64,000 nt of DNA from positions 1-64,000 of the forward strand of contig NZ_RFFG01000036.1 in the NCBI RefSeq assembly GCF_003696215.1, read 5' to 3'. The position numbers and the translations under genes are program-made. Source of the stretch: Actinomadura harenae (GTDB lineage: Bacteria; Actinomycetota; Actinomycetes; Streptosporangiales; Streptosporangiaceae). Below are positions 24,442 through 33,293 of the stretch, piece after piece (positions within the stretch are counted from its first letter, which is position 1; every line of letters starts with the position of its first letter). The notes under the pieces are model-generated. The model saw nothing but the letters and a program-made list of their open reading frames with translations, made no database searches and was not told where the DNA came from.

Positions 24442-25644
24442 GTGGTCAACACCGAAGACGTGGGCGTGTTCCTCGGCCTGGACGTCGGCAAGAGCTTCCA
24501 TCACGGGCACGGGCTGACCCCGTCCGGCAAGAAGGTCTTCGACAGGCAACTACCCAACAGCGAACCGAAGCTACGGGCACTGTTCGACAAGCTCACCAGC
24601 AAGTTCGGCACCGTCCTGGTGATCGTGGACCAGCCGGCCTCGATCGGCGCTCTGCCCTTGACCGTCGCTCGGGACACCGGCTGCCGGGTCGCCTACCTGC
24701 CCGGCCTTGCGATGCGCAGGATCGCCGACCTGTATCCGGGCGAGGCCAAGACCGACGCGCGTGACGCCGCGGTGATCGCAGACGCCGCACGCACCATGCC
24801 GCACACCCTGCGCACGCTGGAGCTCACCGACCAGATCACCGCCGAGCTGACCGTGCTGGTCGGCTTCGACCAGGACCTGGCCGCCGAGGCCAACCGCACC
24901 AGCAACCGCATCCGCGGCCTGCTCACCCAGTTCCACCCCAGCCTGGAACGCGTCCTGGGCCCGCGCCTGGACCACCCCGCCGTCACCTGGCTGCTGGAAC
25001 GCCACGGCTCCCCGCAGGCTCTGCGCAAAGCCGGACGCCGCAGACTGGTGGAGACCATCAGACCCAAGGCACCGCGCATGGCGGCCCGCCTGATCGACGA
25101 AGTCTTCGACGCCCTGGACGAGCAGACCGTGATCGTCCCGGGCACCGGCACCCTCGACCTGGTGATCCCCTCACTCGCCCGATCCCTGGCAGCCGTTCAC
25201 CAGCAGCGACAAGCCCTGGAAGACCAGATCGAAACCCTGCTGGAGGCCCACCCTCTTTCCCAGGTCCTGACCTCGATGCCGGGAGTCGGAGTCAGGACCG
25301 CCGCCGTCCTGCTGGTCACCGTCGGCGACGGAACCAGCTTCCCCACCCCCGGCCACCTCGCCTCCTACGCCGGCCTCGCCCCCGCGACCAAGTCCTCAGG
25401 CACCTCGATCCACGGAGAACACGCACCCCGAACAGGCAACCGGCAACTCAAACGCGCCATGTTCCTCTCGGCCTTCGCCGCACTCCACGACCCCGCCTCC
25501 CGCACCTACTACGACAAATGCCGGACCCGCGGCAAAACCCACACCCAAGCCCTACTCCGCCTCGCCAGACACCGCATCAGCGTCCTGTTCGCCATGCTCC
25601 GTGACGGCACCCTCTACCAACACAGACCCCCACGCACCACTTGA
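24442..25644 (+). CDS. IS110-family transposase, second copy
   Basis: A 400-residue protein starting at GTG 24442, with GGAAGG upstream. The DEDD domain starts VGVFLGLDVGKSFHHGHGLT; IVDQPASIGALPLTVARDTG follows, and AKTDARDAAVIADAARTMP holds the paired Asp residues. The C-terminal transposase_20 part reads LTSMPGVGVRTAAVLLVTVG, GHLASYAGLAPATKSSGTSI and HGEHAPRTGNRQLKRAMFLS, with the conserved catalytic-serine region. The frame is intact. The sequence just after the stop (CAAAGACATAGAGGCACCCC) looks like the usual right end of such elements, so the insertion probably ends near 25670. Confidence 0.9.
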   Translation: MVNTEDVGVFLGLDVGKSFHHGHGLTPSGKKVFDRQLPNSEPKLRALFDKLTSKFGTVLVIVDQPASIGALPLTVARDTGCRVAYLPGLAMRRIADLYPGEAKTDARDAAVIADAARTMPHTLRTLELTDQITAELTVLVGFDQDLAAEANRTSNRIRGLLTQFHPSLERVLGPRLDHPAVTWLLERHGSPQALRKAGRRRLVETIRPKAPRMAARLIDEVFDALDEQTVIVPGTGTLDLVIPSLARSLAAVHQQRQALEDQIETLLEAHPLSQVLTSMPGVGVRTAAVLLVTVGDGTSFPTPGHLASYAGLAPATKSSGTSIHGEHAPRTGNRQLKRAMFLSAFAALHDPASRTYYDKCRTRGKTHTQALLRLARHRISVLFAMLRDGTLYQHRPPRTT

Positions 25645-25843
25645 CCAAAGACATAGAGGCACCCCCCCCTTTCGACCGCCAAGCGGGCGACCGCGTGCAC
25701 GCCAAGGACCACCCCGGGCCAGCGAGCCCTCGAACGGATACCCGGCACCGCGCCCACCGCCCGCCTGGCCCACTCCCCACCCCACCCGCTCATCCCCCCA
25801 CCCGCCGTCGACACCGACGCGCCCCCGAAGGAGAGGAACCGAG

Positions 25844-26621
25844 ATGACCTCCGCACCCACACCCGACCAGATCCGCGACCCCCGACTGCTCGCCGCGCAC
25901 CTGTCCACCCACCACCTGCCCGGCGCCCGGTCGATGACCGCGATCACCCGTCTCCGCCGCGACCGCGCCCTGAACGCCGCCTCCCACCGCGCCCGAACCC
26001 GCCCGGTTCCGCTGCCCACCCGCCTGAACCAGTGGTTGGAGGCGACCTACACCGCCGAGATCGCCCGCCGCGGCGGTGAGACCGTCATCGCCGAACAGAA
26101 CCGCGAAATCCCGCTGCGGATCATCGACCGCGCGGACGGGCTGGTGCTCCTGCGCGCCGAAGGCTGGCGGTACTACTCCCGTGCCGTCCGGCCCGCCCAC
26201 GCCGAGCTGGCCTACCTCGCTGGAGGGGCGACCGGCGCGCACCGCGACTCCGCAGGGCCCTGGGCCGTGCGGATCCCCGGCACCCTCACCACCGTCGCCG
26301 ACGCCCTGGCCTGGCTCACCCCCAGCGCCGTCACCGACGCTCTTGCACAAGGCCGCCGCGTGCGACGCCAAGGCGACATCTATGCCATCGAAACCACCCC
26401 CGCGCACGACGCGGCGTACCGGCTGGATCGACAACCCCGATCCCGCCACCCGCGGCCGCGCGCCGTCCCACCACTGGAAGGCCGCCACCCGCCACCTCAC
26501 CACCCACCACCCCGCCGACGGCCGCAAACACCGGCCCCTGCGCCTACCCCACCGCGTACGGTTCGTCCGACAAACCGCTCTGGCGATGGGACGCGGAAAC
26601 GGCTGGGGCCCCGGCGACTAA
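25844..26621 (+). pseudogene. Frameshifted hypothetical protein
   Basis: ATG 25844 with GGAGAGGA upstream opens a convincing protein: DPRLLAAHLSTHHLPGARSM, QWLEATYTAEIARRGGETVI, GWRYYSRAVRPAHAELAYLA and AVTDALAQGRRVRRQGDIYA. Near 26412 the coding moves to another frame, which continues TGWIDNPDPATRGRAPSHHW and ends RFVRQTALAMGRGNGWGPGD at 26621. One small insertion or deletion after AHDAAYR explains this. The family is an uncharacterised one common on actinomycete accessory DNA. If the shift is a sequencing error the gene would be intact. Confidence 0.6.
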
Positions 26622-26680
26622 ACGCACGTCTCCTGCCAGCGCAAAGCGGCGGGCCTCCCAGCCCCGCCGACCACGCGCGA

Positions 26681-26708
26681 CGGTGCGGCCAGTGCACTGG
26701 CCGCACCG
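26681..26708 (+). terminator. Perfect 28-bp palindrome downstream of the frameshifted gene
   Basis: CGGTGCGGCCAGTG and its exact complement meet at 26694/26695 with no spacer. Its position, 60 bases after one stop and 58 before the next start, fits a terminator or an operator of the following gene. Confidence 0.5.
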
Positions 26709-26766
26709 CCTCACCCCCCTGCCGTCGTTCACCGGCCCCTGCCCCGCTCCGGGCTCTCATGACACG

Positions 26767-27315
26767 ATGCGTCACATGCCCGCCCGCAGACCACGCCCCC
26801 GGCGTCCGCTGCCGAACGACGCCGACAACGAGCGGCTGCTGCGCGAGCGAATCGCCCGTAATGCGCGCATGTACGCCATTCACGAGAGCATGGTGCTGGC
26901 ATCGGACTGGGCCGTGTTCGAGTACCCACGCCCCCGTCCCGGACTTCACGATCCGGAAGCCGAGCCACGTCGCGCCCGCGATCAGGGGGTCCGGGCTTCG
27001 ATCCGGGAAAGCGCCCTTTCGCTGATCGAAGCCCACGATTGGGACCCCGAACGCTACGACCACCACGAGAAGATGGTGGCAGAGGCACACCACCTCGCCT
27101 GTCGCGCCGCGATCTCGGTCGGCATGCCAGCTGAAGCAGCCGGTGCGAATGCCGCGTGGGCCGTCTCACCCGCAGCGACCCCGGTCCCGCACCGCGATGT
27201 CACCGACCAGACCAAGAAGGTCGTGGCGGTACTGGACGGCTTGACGGCGGCCGAACAGCAGACCGTCCTGCGTGAGGCGGCCAAGGTCGTTCAGTGCGAC
27301 GTGCAGGCCCACTGA
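26767..27315 (+). CDS. Hypothetical protein
   Basis: A 182-residue protein; ATG 26767 (MRHMPARRPRPRR) is used, and the ATG at 26776 is equally possible. After a basic N-terminus it is helical: NERLLRERIARNARMYAIHE, then SMVLASDWAVFEYPRPRPGL, DPERYDHHEKMVAEAHHLAC and VLDGLTAAEQQTVLREAAKV. No motif of a known enzyme is seen, nor a signal peptide. It is preceded by the 28-bp palindrome. Its codon use is like that of ordinary genes in the window, so I believe it is expressed. Confidence 0.6.
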   Translation: MRHMPARRPRPRRPLPNDADNERLLRERIARNARMYAIHESMVLASDWAVFEYPRPRPGLHDPEAEPRRARDQGVRASIRESALSLIEAHDWDPERYDHHEKMVAEAHHLACRAAISVGMPAEAAGANAAWAVSPAATPVPHRDVTDQTKKVVAVLDGLTAAEQQTVLREAAKVVQCDVQAH

Positions 27316-27525
27316 GCGGCTGCGCACCGAGCTGGAACATCTGCACCCGGGGGCCACGACTGACCGGCTGTGCTGGACGCCATCACCCCGACGTCGAATC
27401 CTTGCACGAGCCCGCACCGGCGACGCGACGTGCTGAAACTGCGTCCCAATGCCTTCGAAGTCGATCTCGCCGAGGTCGACTTCGACTCCCGTGCAGGAGG
27501 CCGCGTAGCCCTCGCCCGGCAGCGA

Positions 27526-27993
27526 CTACTGGTCGCGCGGGTCGGTGACGTCGAGTTCGGGGTTGGCGACGGTCGGGACCGGCCAGCCGCGGACGTAGGC
27601 GACGATCGTGTCGTTGGTGAGGGCGAAGTCGTCGCCGTAGGGAATGCCGTCGCGCCACCTGCTGATCGCCTCGCGGGCCTTGTCGGTCTCGATGGTGACT
27701 GCCGTGAGCTTGCGGCCGTGCGGGTCGGCCAAGGCGATGAGGGCGTACCCGGCCTCGCACGGTGCGATGACCTGCGGGCCGTCTTCGGGCACGACGATCG
27801 CGGCGTGCTCGGTGAGCAGGGCGCACACACCTGGGTAGTCCAGGTCCTCCACGCCCGGGGGCCGTTCGGCGCCGCTGATGACCGCGATGCCGCGCAGCTG
27901 GCCTGGGGCGAGCCGGAACAAATCCTCCTGGCCCTGCTGACCGGCCTGCCCGGCTTCCTTGTGGCGCCCGCGGCTCCGGCTTCCCTTGCCCAT
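27526..27993 (-). CDS. Hypothetical protein with a basic N-terminal tail
   Basis: A 155-residue protein starting at ATG 27993; AGGGGGC precedes it. The first 30 residues are basic and Gln/Gly-rich (GKGSRSRGRHKEAGQAGQQG). A folded domain follows: GVCALLTEHAAIVVPEDGP, QVIAPCEAGYALIALADPHG, ETDKAREAISRWRDGIPYGD and DTIVAYVRGWPVPTVANPEL. I do not recognise the fold. It is transcribed alone on the minus strand. Confidence 0.6.
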   Translation of the reverse strand: MGKGSRSRGRHKEAGQAGQQGQEDLFRLAPGQLRGIAVISGAERPPGVEDLDYPGVCALLTEHAAIVVPEDGPQVIAPCEAGYALIALADPHGRKLTAVTIETDKAREAISRWRDGIPYGDDFALTNDTIVAYVRGWPVPTVANPELDVTDPRDQ

Positions 27994-28148
27994 CACAAAT
28001 GCCCCCTTTGACCGGTAGGAACATGACGGCACCACACCACAGTAGGGGTGGGGACGATGCCGAGTGGGTCGAGTCCCGGGAGGCCGAGCGCTCGCCGGGG
28101 CCGGTGTTACCTGGGCCGTGAAGGGCCTTCTCCGCCAGAATCAAGACC

Positions 28149-28511
28149 ATGACCTCTTTGACCCAGATCTGGATCTGCTCGATGTCGGAGGTTGTCCGCG
28201 CCGATCAGGTGACCTCGCTGTTCGTCTCCAGCGGGCCGCCGGACAACCGGCTGGACGAGACCAGCCGCCAGGGCGTGCTGTGGGCGCACGTGGTCGGCCG
28301 GGACGAGCCGGTACGGCTGGACGGCTTCGCGGGCATCACCCCGCCAGAACTGCTGAACGCCTTCACCCAGACGATCGCCGAGGCCACCGAAGCCGCCTGG
28401 CCCGTCGCCTACATCAGGCTGGACCACACCGGCGGCCGGGCCCCGGCGACCCGCGTGAAGCTGTTCACCTCCTTTTCGACGACGGACGCCTCGACGGACG
28501 GACAGAGATGA
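28149..28511 (+). CDS. Hypothetical protein, first of a coupled pair
   Basis: A 120-residue protein from ATG 28149; ATG 28182 (MSEVVRADQVTSLFV) is a likely alternative start. Body: DETSRQGVLWAHVVGRDEPV, GITPPELLNAFTQTIAEATE and AWPVAYIRLDHTGGRAPATR. The stop overlaps the next start as ATGA (28508-28511), so both are translated together. No family recognised; the pair may form one complex. Confidence 0.6.
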   Translation: MTSLTQIWICSMSEVVRADQVTSLFVSSGPPDNRLDETSRQGVLWAHVVGRDEPVRLDGFAGITPPELLNAFTQTIAEATEAAWPVAYIRLDHTGGRAPATRVKLFTSFSTTDASTDGQR

Positions 28512-28876
28512 GGGACCTGCTCAACCGGCTACTGGGCGGGCTGGACCACGACCGACCGCGCTACGGGTACGGCCGCGGCCGCCGCCCGCTGTGGGACGAG
28601 CGCAACCGCGACGCCGAACGCATCCGCCGCGCCCTGCGCAAGGCCGGGCTCAAAGAGTTCAGCGACCGCCATGGCGGATTCGTGGTCGAGAACGGCGAGG
28701 AGAGCGGCCCGTTCTCCGTCGCCGCCGCGCTCTCCCCGGTTCTCGACCAGGTGGACATCGCGGTGGTGATGGCCGACTACACCCGGGCGCTGACCGCCCA
28801 CGGGTGGCGGGTCGGCCCCGACACCGGCCCCGACTTCCAGGAACAGATCCTGGAGGTCTGGATCACCCCGGGCTGA
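28508..28876 (+). CDS. Hypothetical protein, second of a coupled pair
   Basis: A 122-residue protein: RDLLNRLLGGLDHDRPRYGY, DERNRDAERIRRALRKAGLK, EFSDRHGGFVVENGEESGPF and LSPVLDQVDIAVVMADYTRA. It starts inside the stop codon of the preceding gene. The Gly/Arg/Tyr stretch near residue 15-25 and the two-layer alpha/beta pattern after it are clear, but the family is unknown to me. A set of alternative hairpins follows the stop. Confidence 0.6.
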   Translation: MRDLLNRLLGGLDHDRPRYGYGRGRRPLWDERNRDAERIRRALRKAGLKEFSDRHGGFVVENGEESGPFSVAAALSPVLDQVDIAVVMADYTRALTAHGWRVGPDTGPDFQEQILEVWITPG

Positions 28877-28921
28877 CCGGGACGGCCCCGGGCGGCGCCC
28901 TTCGGGGTGCACCGAGGGCCA

Positions 28922-28965
28922 GCCGAGTGTCGGCACCGGTCGTCTGCCGACACTCGGCAGACGAC
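28922..28965 (+). promoter_or_regulatory. Overlapping, mutually exclusive hairpins
   Basis: GCCGAGTGTCGGCA (28922-28935) pairs exactly with 28945-28958. GTCGTCTGCCGA (28939-28950) pairs exactly with 28954-28965. The two stems share bases, so only one can form at a time. The site begins 46 bases after the stop at 28876. It may be a terminator with an alternative fold, or a protein-binding site. Confidence 0.5.
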
Positions 28966-29108
28966 CGCATCACCCCCGACGACACGGTGAAGATCACCCA
29001 CCTGGACCGGTCGTCGCGGGCACTGCCGGAGATGCAGCGGCTCGGCGTCACCACCCACCACCGGCTGGCGGGCCCGGCCCATGCCAGCCAAGCCCTGGGC
29101 GGGGCGGG

Positions 29109-29309
29109 TCACCGCCGTTTACGCCCGATGCCGCCGATGGCCCCAGCCGCGGCGGGGGCCGGACGGTCAGGGCCGGGCCGCCAGTCGGGGAGCGGCACGA
29201 TCCAGGTGGGGGCATCACCTGCAGGCCGGTGAAGAACCCTGGTCCGTTCGGGGCTGCGCAACACGAAGGGGAGGGCGCCGCCCCCACCTGCTGCGCGACA
29301 CCTACGCAA
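29109..29309 (-). pseudogene. C-terminal remnant of a Methyltransf_19 gene (copy C)
   Basis: The frame reads GGALPFVLRSPERTRVLHRP, then WIVPLPDWRPGPDRPAPAAA and GAIGGIGRKRR before the stop at 29109. It matches the ending of the intact protein at 12169 (YVLRSPQRIAGFF, VPLPHWRPD, GGIGHKAR) but with a scrambled middle. The 5' portion is missing and a recombinase fragment follows. Confidence 0.6.
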
Positions 29310-29440
29310 CCCGCCCGCCTGCGCCAGGACGGAGCAGACCCCGCCCAGATCCAGGCCCTCCTCGGCACGCCAGGATCGACAACCAACACGACCCCGCCTA
29401 CGTCGACCGCATCCTCCGCTCCCACGCAGGCATCTTTCGG
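29284..29440 (+). pseudogene. Degenerate tyrosine-recombinase C-terminus
   Basis: Three frames together spell the catalytic end of a phage-type integrase: HLLRDTYAT, then RLRQDGADPAQIQALLG, then HARIDNQ. In intact enzymes this is HxLRHTxATxLLxxGxxxxxIQxLLGHxxIxTT. The catalytic Arg of the H-x-x-R box is visible, but the frame shifts twice within 60 bases and the active-site Tyr cannot be seen. It lies between two Methyltransf_19 remnants. Confidence 0.55.
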
Positions 29441-29441
29441 C

Positions 29442-29645
29442 CTATGCCGCCGACGGCGTCCACCGCACGGGGGCGGGATAGCTAGGGTCAGGGCGCCAGT
29501 TGGGCAGCGGCACGACACCGGGAGGGACCGGGTCCGGTCCGGTGAGGAATCCGGCGATCTGTTCAGGCCTGCGCAGCACATACGGGCGGGCACCTGAGCC
29601 GTTGTATCTCGCTTGGGCGCCACGGCCAGCTCGAGCCAGACACAC
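29442..29645 (-). pseudogene. C-terminal remnant of a Methyltransf_19 gene (copy D)
   Basis: The frame reads ARYNGSGARPYVLRRPEQIA, GFLTGPDPVPPGVVPLPNWR and PDPSYPAPVRWTPSAA before stopping at 29442. It is closer to the intact 12169 protein (PGVVPLPHWRPDPS) than to copies B and E. Only about 65 C-terminal residues remain. Confidence 0.65.
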
Positions 29646-30282
29646 CTCAAGCTGGCGGCCCCTCGCGCGGCGGACACCAGCGGAGCGTGGTCGGTGTGGC
29701 AGTGAGCCGCTGATCCGGACTGGCCCGATCAGCGGCGTAGCTCACCGCGGAGTGCCTCCAGGTGGGCTGGGGCTGGTTCGGGTGATGCCGAGCGGTGCGA
29801 TCGCGGGCTTTGAGGCGGTGGCGGCCGAGGAGGCCGCCGCCGAGCGCGCAGCGGCCCAGCACGACCCGACAACCGCAGGCGGTGGGCACTGCACTCACGG
29901 ACCAGGCCCGTCGTCGAAGGCGTCGCCAGGGAACTCGCCCTGAACGTGTCCGAGGCGCCCGGCGTCGTCGTCGCCTACCTCCGACGGCCACGGCCGCGGC
30001 GCGGCGGGAGGGATGACCTGGTTCAGGTAACCCGGCCAGGGCTGGCAAAGAGATCGTTCGTTGGTGTGTCGGATGAGGCACTGGGCGTGGTCGATCTTCA
30101 TGCTGAAGGTAGGGATCGATCCGGGCGGCGTGGGCGCCTTGTCCGGGTGACCGCCCTGGCCGCGGTCACCCTATGGACCCCTACGGGGCTTGCCCTGCCA
30201 CGACACGAACTCAGACAGTCGAGCAGAAGTTGCACATGCGCTTCTCCGAAACACGCCGGGCCAGGAGGCATCGGAGTTTGCC
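29646..30282. other. Long region without a supported gene
   Basis: About 640 bases. A 10-bp inverted repeat GCCGCTGATC/GATCAGCGGC lies at 29706-29736 with outer GTGAGC/GCTCAC arms. The Ala/Glu-rich frame around 29800-29940 has no family. The last part carries the ribosome-binding site GGAG six bases before ATG 30283. Confidence 0.4.
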
Positions 30283-31245
30283 ATGCCCAGAACACATACT
30301 CGTCTGCAGGACCGCTCCCGCTCGGCCGAGCGCGCTGGTAAGCGGCGCCTATACACCGGAGAGCCGCTCAACCTGGCGCGCCGGGAACTGGCAGGCCAGC
30401 AGGATGGTCAACCGCTGATTCCCGCGGCCATCGCGGGCCAGGCGGCGCTGGAGACAGCCGCGCTGCTGCGCTGGGGCCGCTGCGGCTACAGCCGCTGGGG
30501 CGAGGGGCTGTTCGAGCGGGCGGAGCGGCAGGCCGTCTACCCGCCGTTCGGGTTCCGCTTCGTCACTCCGCGGCCCGAATCCCTCACCGTCGACGTCGAC
30601 CCCGAGATGCTGGCAGGGTTCATCGCCCGGGTCCTGCCCTCGATCGACCCGGGTGACGCTGAGGTGCACGGCGTGCCGGGGCTGCGGGCGCGGGTTCACG
30701 ACCGGTACGTGCTTGTTCACCGGCTCGGCCAGGACGGCATGATCCGGGTCGCCGCGTCCGCGGCCCAATGGGAACGTGCGGTGGCGCTGGTCCAGAGCGG
30801 CGCTGCCGGTACGACGTTCCCCTGGCGGACCAGTCCCTCGGCCTGGACTGGCGAAGAGAAGTCGTGCGCGGCGTCCTTCGGGTGGCTCTGGGACATGGGA
30901 CGTGAGGGCAACCAGCTGGTGTCGGGGTTGCTCCGACGCTGTCACGCCCTGAACGGCCCGGACATCACCCAGTTCTGGCACGTGTGGCGTTCCGACAACC
31001 AGCACCTCATCCTGGAATGGGAAGGGGGAGTCACCCACCAGACGGTTCTGGACCGGCTCCTGGACCCCGAAGGCGGGCTTGCGATCACCGCACCATCTCG
31101 CCCGTGCCGCTGCGAGGTCCCCCAGCCGCTGGTGAGGGCGGGCGCAGGCGCACTCGTCCGCGAAGACACCTGCTTCACCGTGCACGTCTCGGCGCCCGGC
31201 GTGCGGGGGATCTCCTTGCGGCGACTCCTGCCTTGGGAAGAGTGA
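30283..31245 (+). CDS. Hypothetical protein of actinomycete accessory DNA
   Basis: A 320-residue protein starting at ATG 30283 with GGAG at the right spacing. It begins with a basic stretch RLQDRSRSAERAGKRRLYTG followed by EPLNLARRELAG, an arrangement I associate with uncharacterised proteins on integrative elements. Later parts are YPPFGFRFVTPRPESLTVDV, SFGWLWDMGREGNQLVSGLL, ITQFWHVWRSDNQHLILEWE and ISLRRLLPWEE. The alternating basic and acidic blocks do not point to an enzyme. It is the last accessory gene before the Lrp regulator. Confidence 0.65.
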   Translation: MPRTHTRLQDRSRSAERAGKRRLYTGEPLNLARRELAGQQDGQPLIPAAIAGQAALETAALLRWGRCGYSRWGEGLFERAERQAVYPPFGFRFVTPRPESLTVDVDPEMLAGFIARVLPSIDPGDAEVHGVPGLRARVHDRYVLVHRLGQDGMIRVAASAAQWERAVALVQSGAAGTTFPWRTSPSAWTGEEKSCAASFGWLWDMGREGNQLVSGLLRRCHALNGPDITQFWHVWRSDNQHLILEWEGGVTHQTVLDRLLDPEGGLAITAPSRPCRCEVPQPLVRAGAGALVREDTCFTVHVSAPGVRGISLRRLLPWEE

Positions 31246-31470
31246 GCTGCCAAACGTGACTCGCGCCCCAGGCGCCGAAGGGGTACAGCCCAGCGGTTGA
31301 AGGCCGATCGTTCCGGCCCGCCCGAGCCGGAGCGCGCGCAGGGAGGGCCGAATGGCGAATCGTCTGTCCCGGTAGCGAGCAGATCGGGGAGGTGCGTCGC
31401 CCGCGCGAACGACTGCGGGTCTGGCCCGCCACTGCGGCGGGCCAGACCCGCGGGATGAGACCGAACCCGG

Positions 31471-32445
31471 TTACCGCGACACCGGCGCCCAGGGCTGGTC
31501 GTCCAGGGTGGTGAGGGTCCGAGGAGGGCGGTGCCGGCGGACGTCGATCGGGGTGACCGGGTCGAGGACGTCGAGCACCGTCCAGGTGGTCAACCGGTCG
31601 ATCCCCTCAACCCTCCTCATCTCGCCGAGGACGGCGGCCAGGTGACGCGTGGAGGTCGCTGCGGCCGCGCCGATGATGTCGCAGGGGCCCCAGCCGGTCG
31701 CGACGGCCGTCACGCCTGGTTGCCGTGCGAGTTCGGCTGCGACGTCCTCGGCGGCCGCGGTGGTGGTGACCGCGAAGCCGAGGGTGAGCGGGAGTCCGGC
31801 CCTGGCCGGGTGGATGACGGCGGCGATGCGGACAACGCCGGCCTCCAGCAGTCCCAGCACTCGGGCCCGGGTCGCCGCCTGCGACAGGCCGACGCCCTGA
31901 CTCAACGTCGAGAACGACGCGCGCGGATCGTCCTGGAGAAGCACCAGCAGTTGCCAGTCGACCGCGTCCAGACGGCCCGCCGACAGCCCCGGGACGGGAA
32001 GGGGTGCGGGTTCGGCGGCGTCGGTGATGACGTTCACCGCGCGGAAGACCTCGAGCCGGTGGACGGCGCGGTGGCGGCGGAGCTGGTCCACCTCAGCCGC
32101 AAGGTCGGCGTCGTCGCGGGCGCGGATCCGCACCACAAGGTCGTGGTCCGCGCCGGTGGTGCGTTGGCAGCCACTCGTCGACCGGTGCGCGATGAGTATC
32201 TTGGCCGCTTCCGCGGGATCGCCGTGGGCGGTCACCAGCAGCCACGCCTGGACCGCCTGGCCGAACAGGGCGGGATGCGGTGACGCGACGACCGTGGCGG
32301 CGCCCTGGTCGAGGAGCAGGCGGAGGCGGGTCCGGGTGCTGGTGCGCGACAGCGTGGTCTGGTCGGACAGGGCCTGGTAGGTGACACGTCCGTCCTGCTG
32401 CAGGGCGGACAGGATCATCCGGTCGAACCCGTCCAGGTCGCGCAC
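31471..32445 (-). CDS. Lrp/AsnC-family regulator with duplicated domains
   Basis: A 324-residue protein of the double-length actinobacterial type. Residues 5-60 hold the first HTH (LDGFDRMILSALQQDGRVTY, LSRTSTRTRLRLLLDQGA). Residues 75-140 are a RAM-like ligand domain. Residues 160-215 are a second HTH (RLDAVDWQLLVLLQDDPRAS, LSQAATRARVLGLLEAG), and residues 225-300 are a second RAM-like domain. This is a transcription factor, often responding to amino acids. It precedes the biosynthetic arm A by about 2 kb; a link to the cluster is possible but not shown. Confidence 0.9.
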   Translation of the reverse strand: MRDLDGFDRMILSALQQDGRVTYQALSDQTTLSRTSTRTRLRLLLDQGAATVVASPHPALFGQAVQAWLLVTAHGDPAEAAKILIAHRSTSGCQRTTGADHDLVVRIRARDDADLAAEVDQLRRHRAVHRLEVFRAVNVITDAAEPAPLPVPGLSAGRLDAVDWQLLVLLQDDPRASFSTLSQGVGLSQAATRARVLGLLEAGVVRIAAVIHPARAGLPLTLGFAVTTTAAAEDVAAELARQPGVTAVATGWGPCDIIGAAAATSTRHLAAVLGEMRRVEGIDRLTTWTVLDVLDPVTPIDVRRHRPPRTLTTLDDQPWAPVSR

Positions 32446-32917
32446 GTCACCTCACAAGAAGCCGAGCAGTCCCCGTCAACGGCCACGGCCGTTCACACCG
32501 CTCACGACTCGAAAGCTCCCGACCACAATAAGACGATCGATCGGATCTGCCACGCGAAACACCGCAACCCTCCCGGAACGCTCCATTCCCGCGAAGGCCG
32601 CTTGAACAGAGATCACCCTCCAACCCCGCAGATACCTGTCGGTGACGCCGCCGCTGAACGCGCCGGGATGAGTGGACTCAGCCCAGGGAGCCGGTTCTCT
32701 CTGCGGCGGCGCGGGAGTCAGCGGCGGTCGATCCAATCCAGATCCGGGGTCTTCGGGGCGTTCTCGCGGGGGCCCAGCCGCCCGGCGACCTGCGCGGAAG
32801 CTGAGCGGAGAATCTCGGCGGTACAGGCACCGCCGAGCGCGCCGGACACGCCCGACGTTGCGGTGCGCCCAACCCAGCGCGGCGGCGGGCATCTCGTACT
32901 CCAGTAGGCACTCGCCG
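32446..32917. other. Region between the Lrp regulator and a methyltransferase remnant
   Basis: About 470 bases holding the Lrp promoter and no supported gene. The open frames on both strands are Arg/Pro-rich shadows. Confidence 0.4.
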
Positions 32918-33200
32918 TCACAGTTTGACGCCGACGCCGGCGAACGCATCGACGGGCTGCGGGCGACCGACCCGGGTCGGCTCCGGCCGCCACAGCGGGG
33001 TGGAGACGATGCCCGGCTCGACAAGTTCCAGCCCCTTGAAGAAGCGCGCAAGGTATTCGGGTGTCCGCGCGTAGTACCGCTTGGCCCCGGCACGGACGTA
33101 CACGGTGGCGTTCTCGATCAGCCCGCCGCGGCGGGCGTACGCCTCGAGCAGCACGGTACCGGTCAGGGCGATCCGGCCGCCCTCGGTCGGAATGCTCCAC
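32918..33200 (-). pseudogene. C-terminal remnant of a Methyltransf_19 gene (copy E)
   Basis: The frame from about 33200 reads LTGTVLLEAYARRGGLIENA, TVYVRAGAKRYYARTPEYLA, RFFKGLELVEPGIVSTPLWR and ends QPVDAFAGVGVKL. This is the C-terminal third of the family, the longest remnant here. The 5' two thirds are missing. It borders biosynthetic arm A. Confidence 0.75.
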
Positions 33201-33293
33201 GGGCATCTCCCGTGTCGGAACGCCCGCCAGAAGGTCGAGCTCCCGGCGCGGGAATGCCCGGGGTCGGTGAGGAGCGCTCAGGGTTGATCCTCG

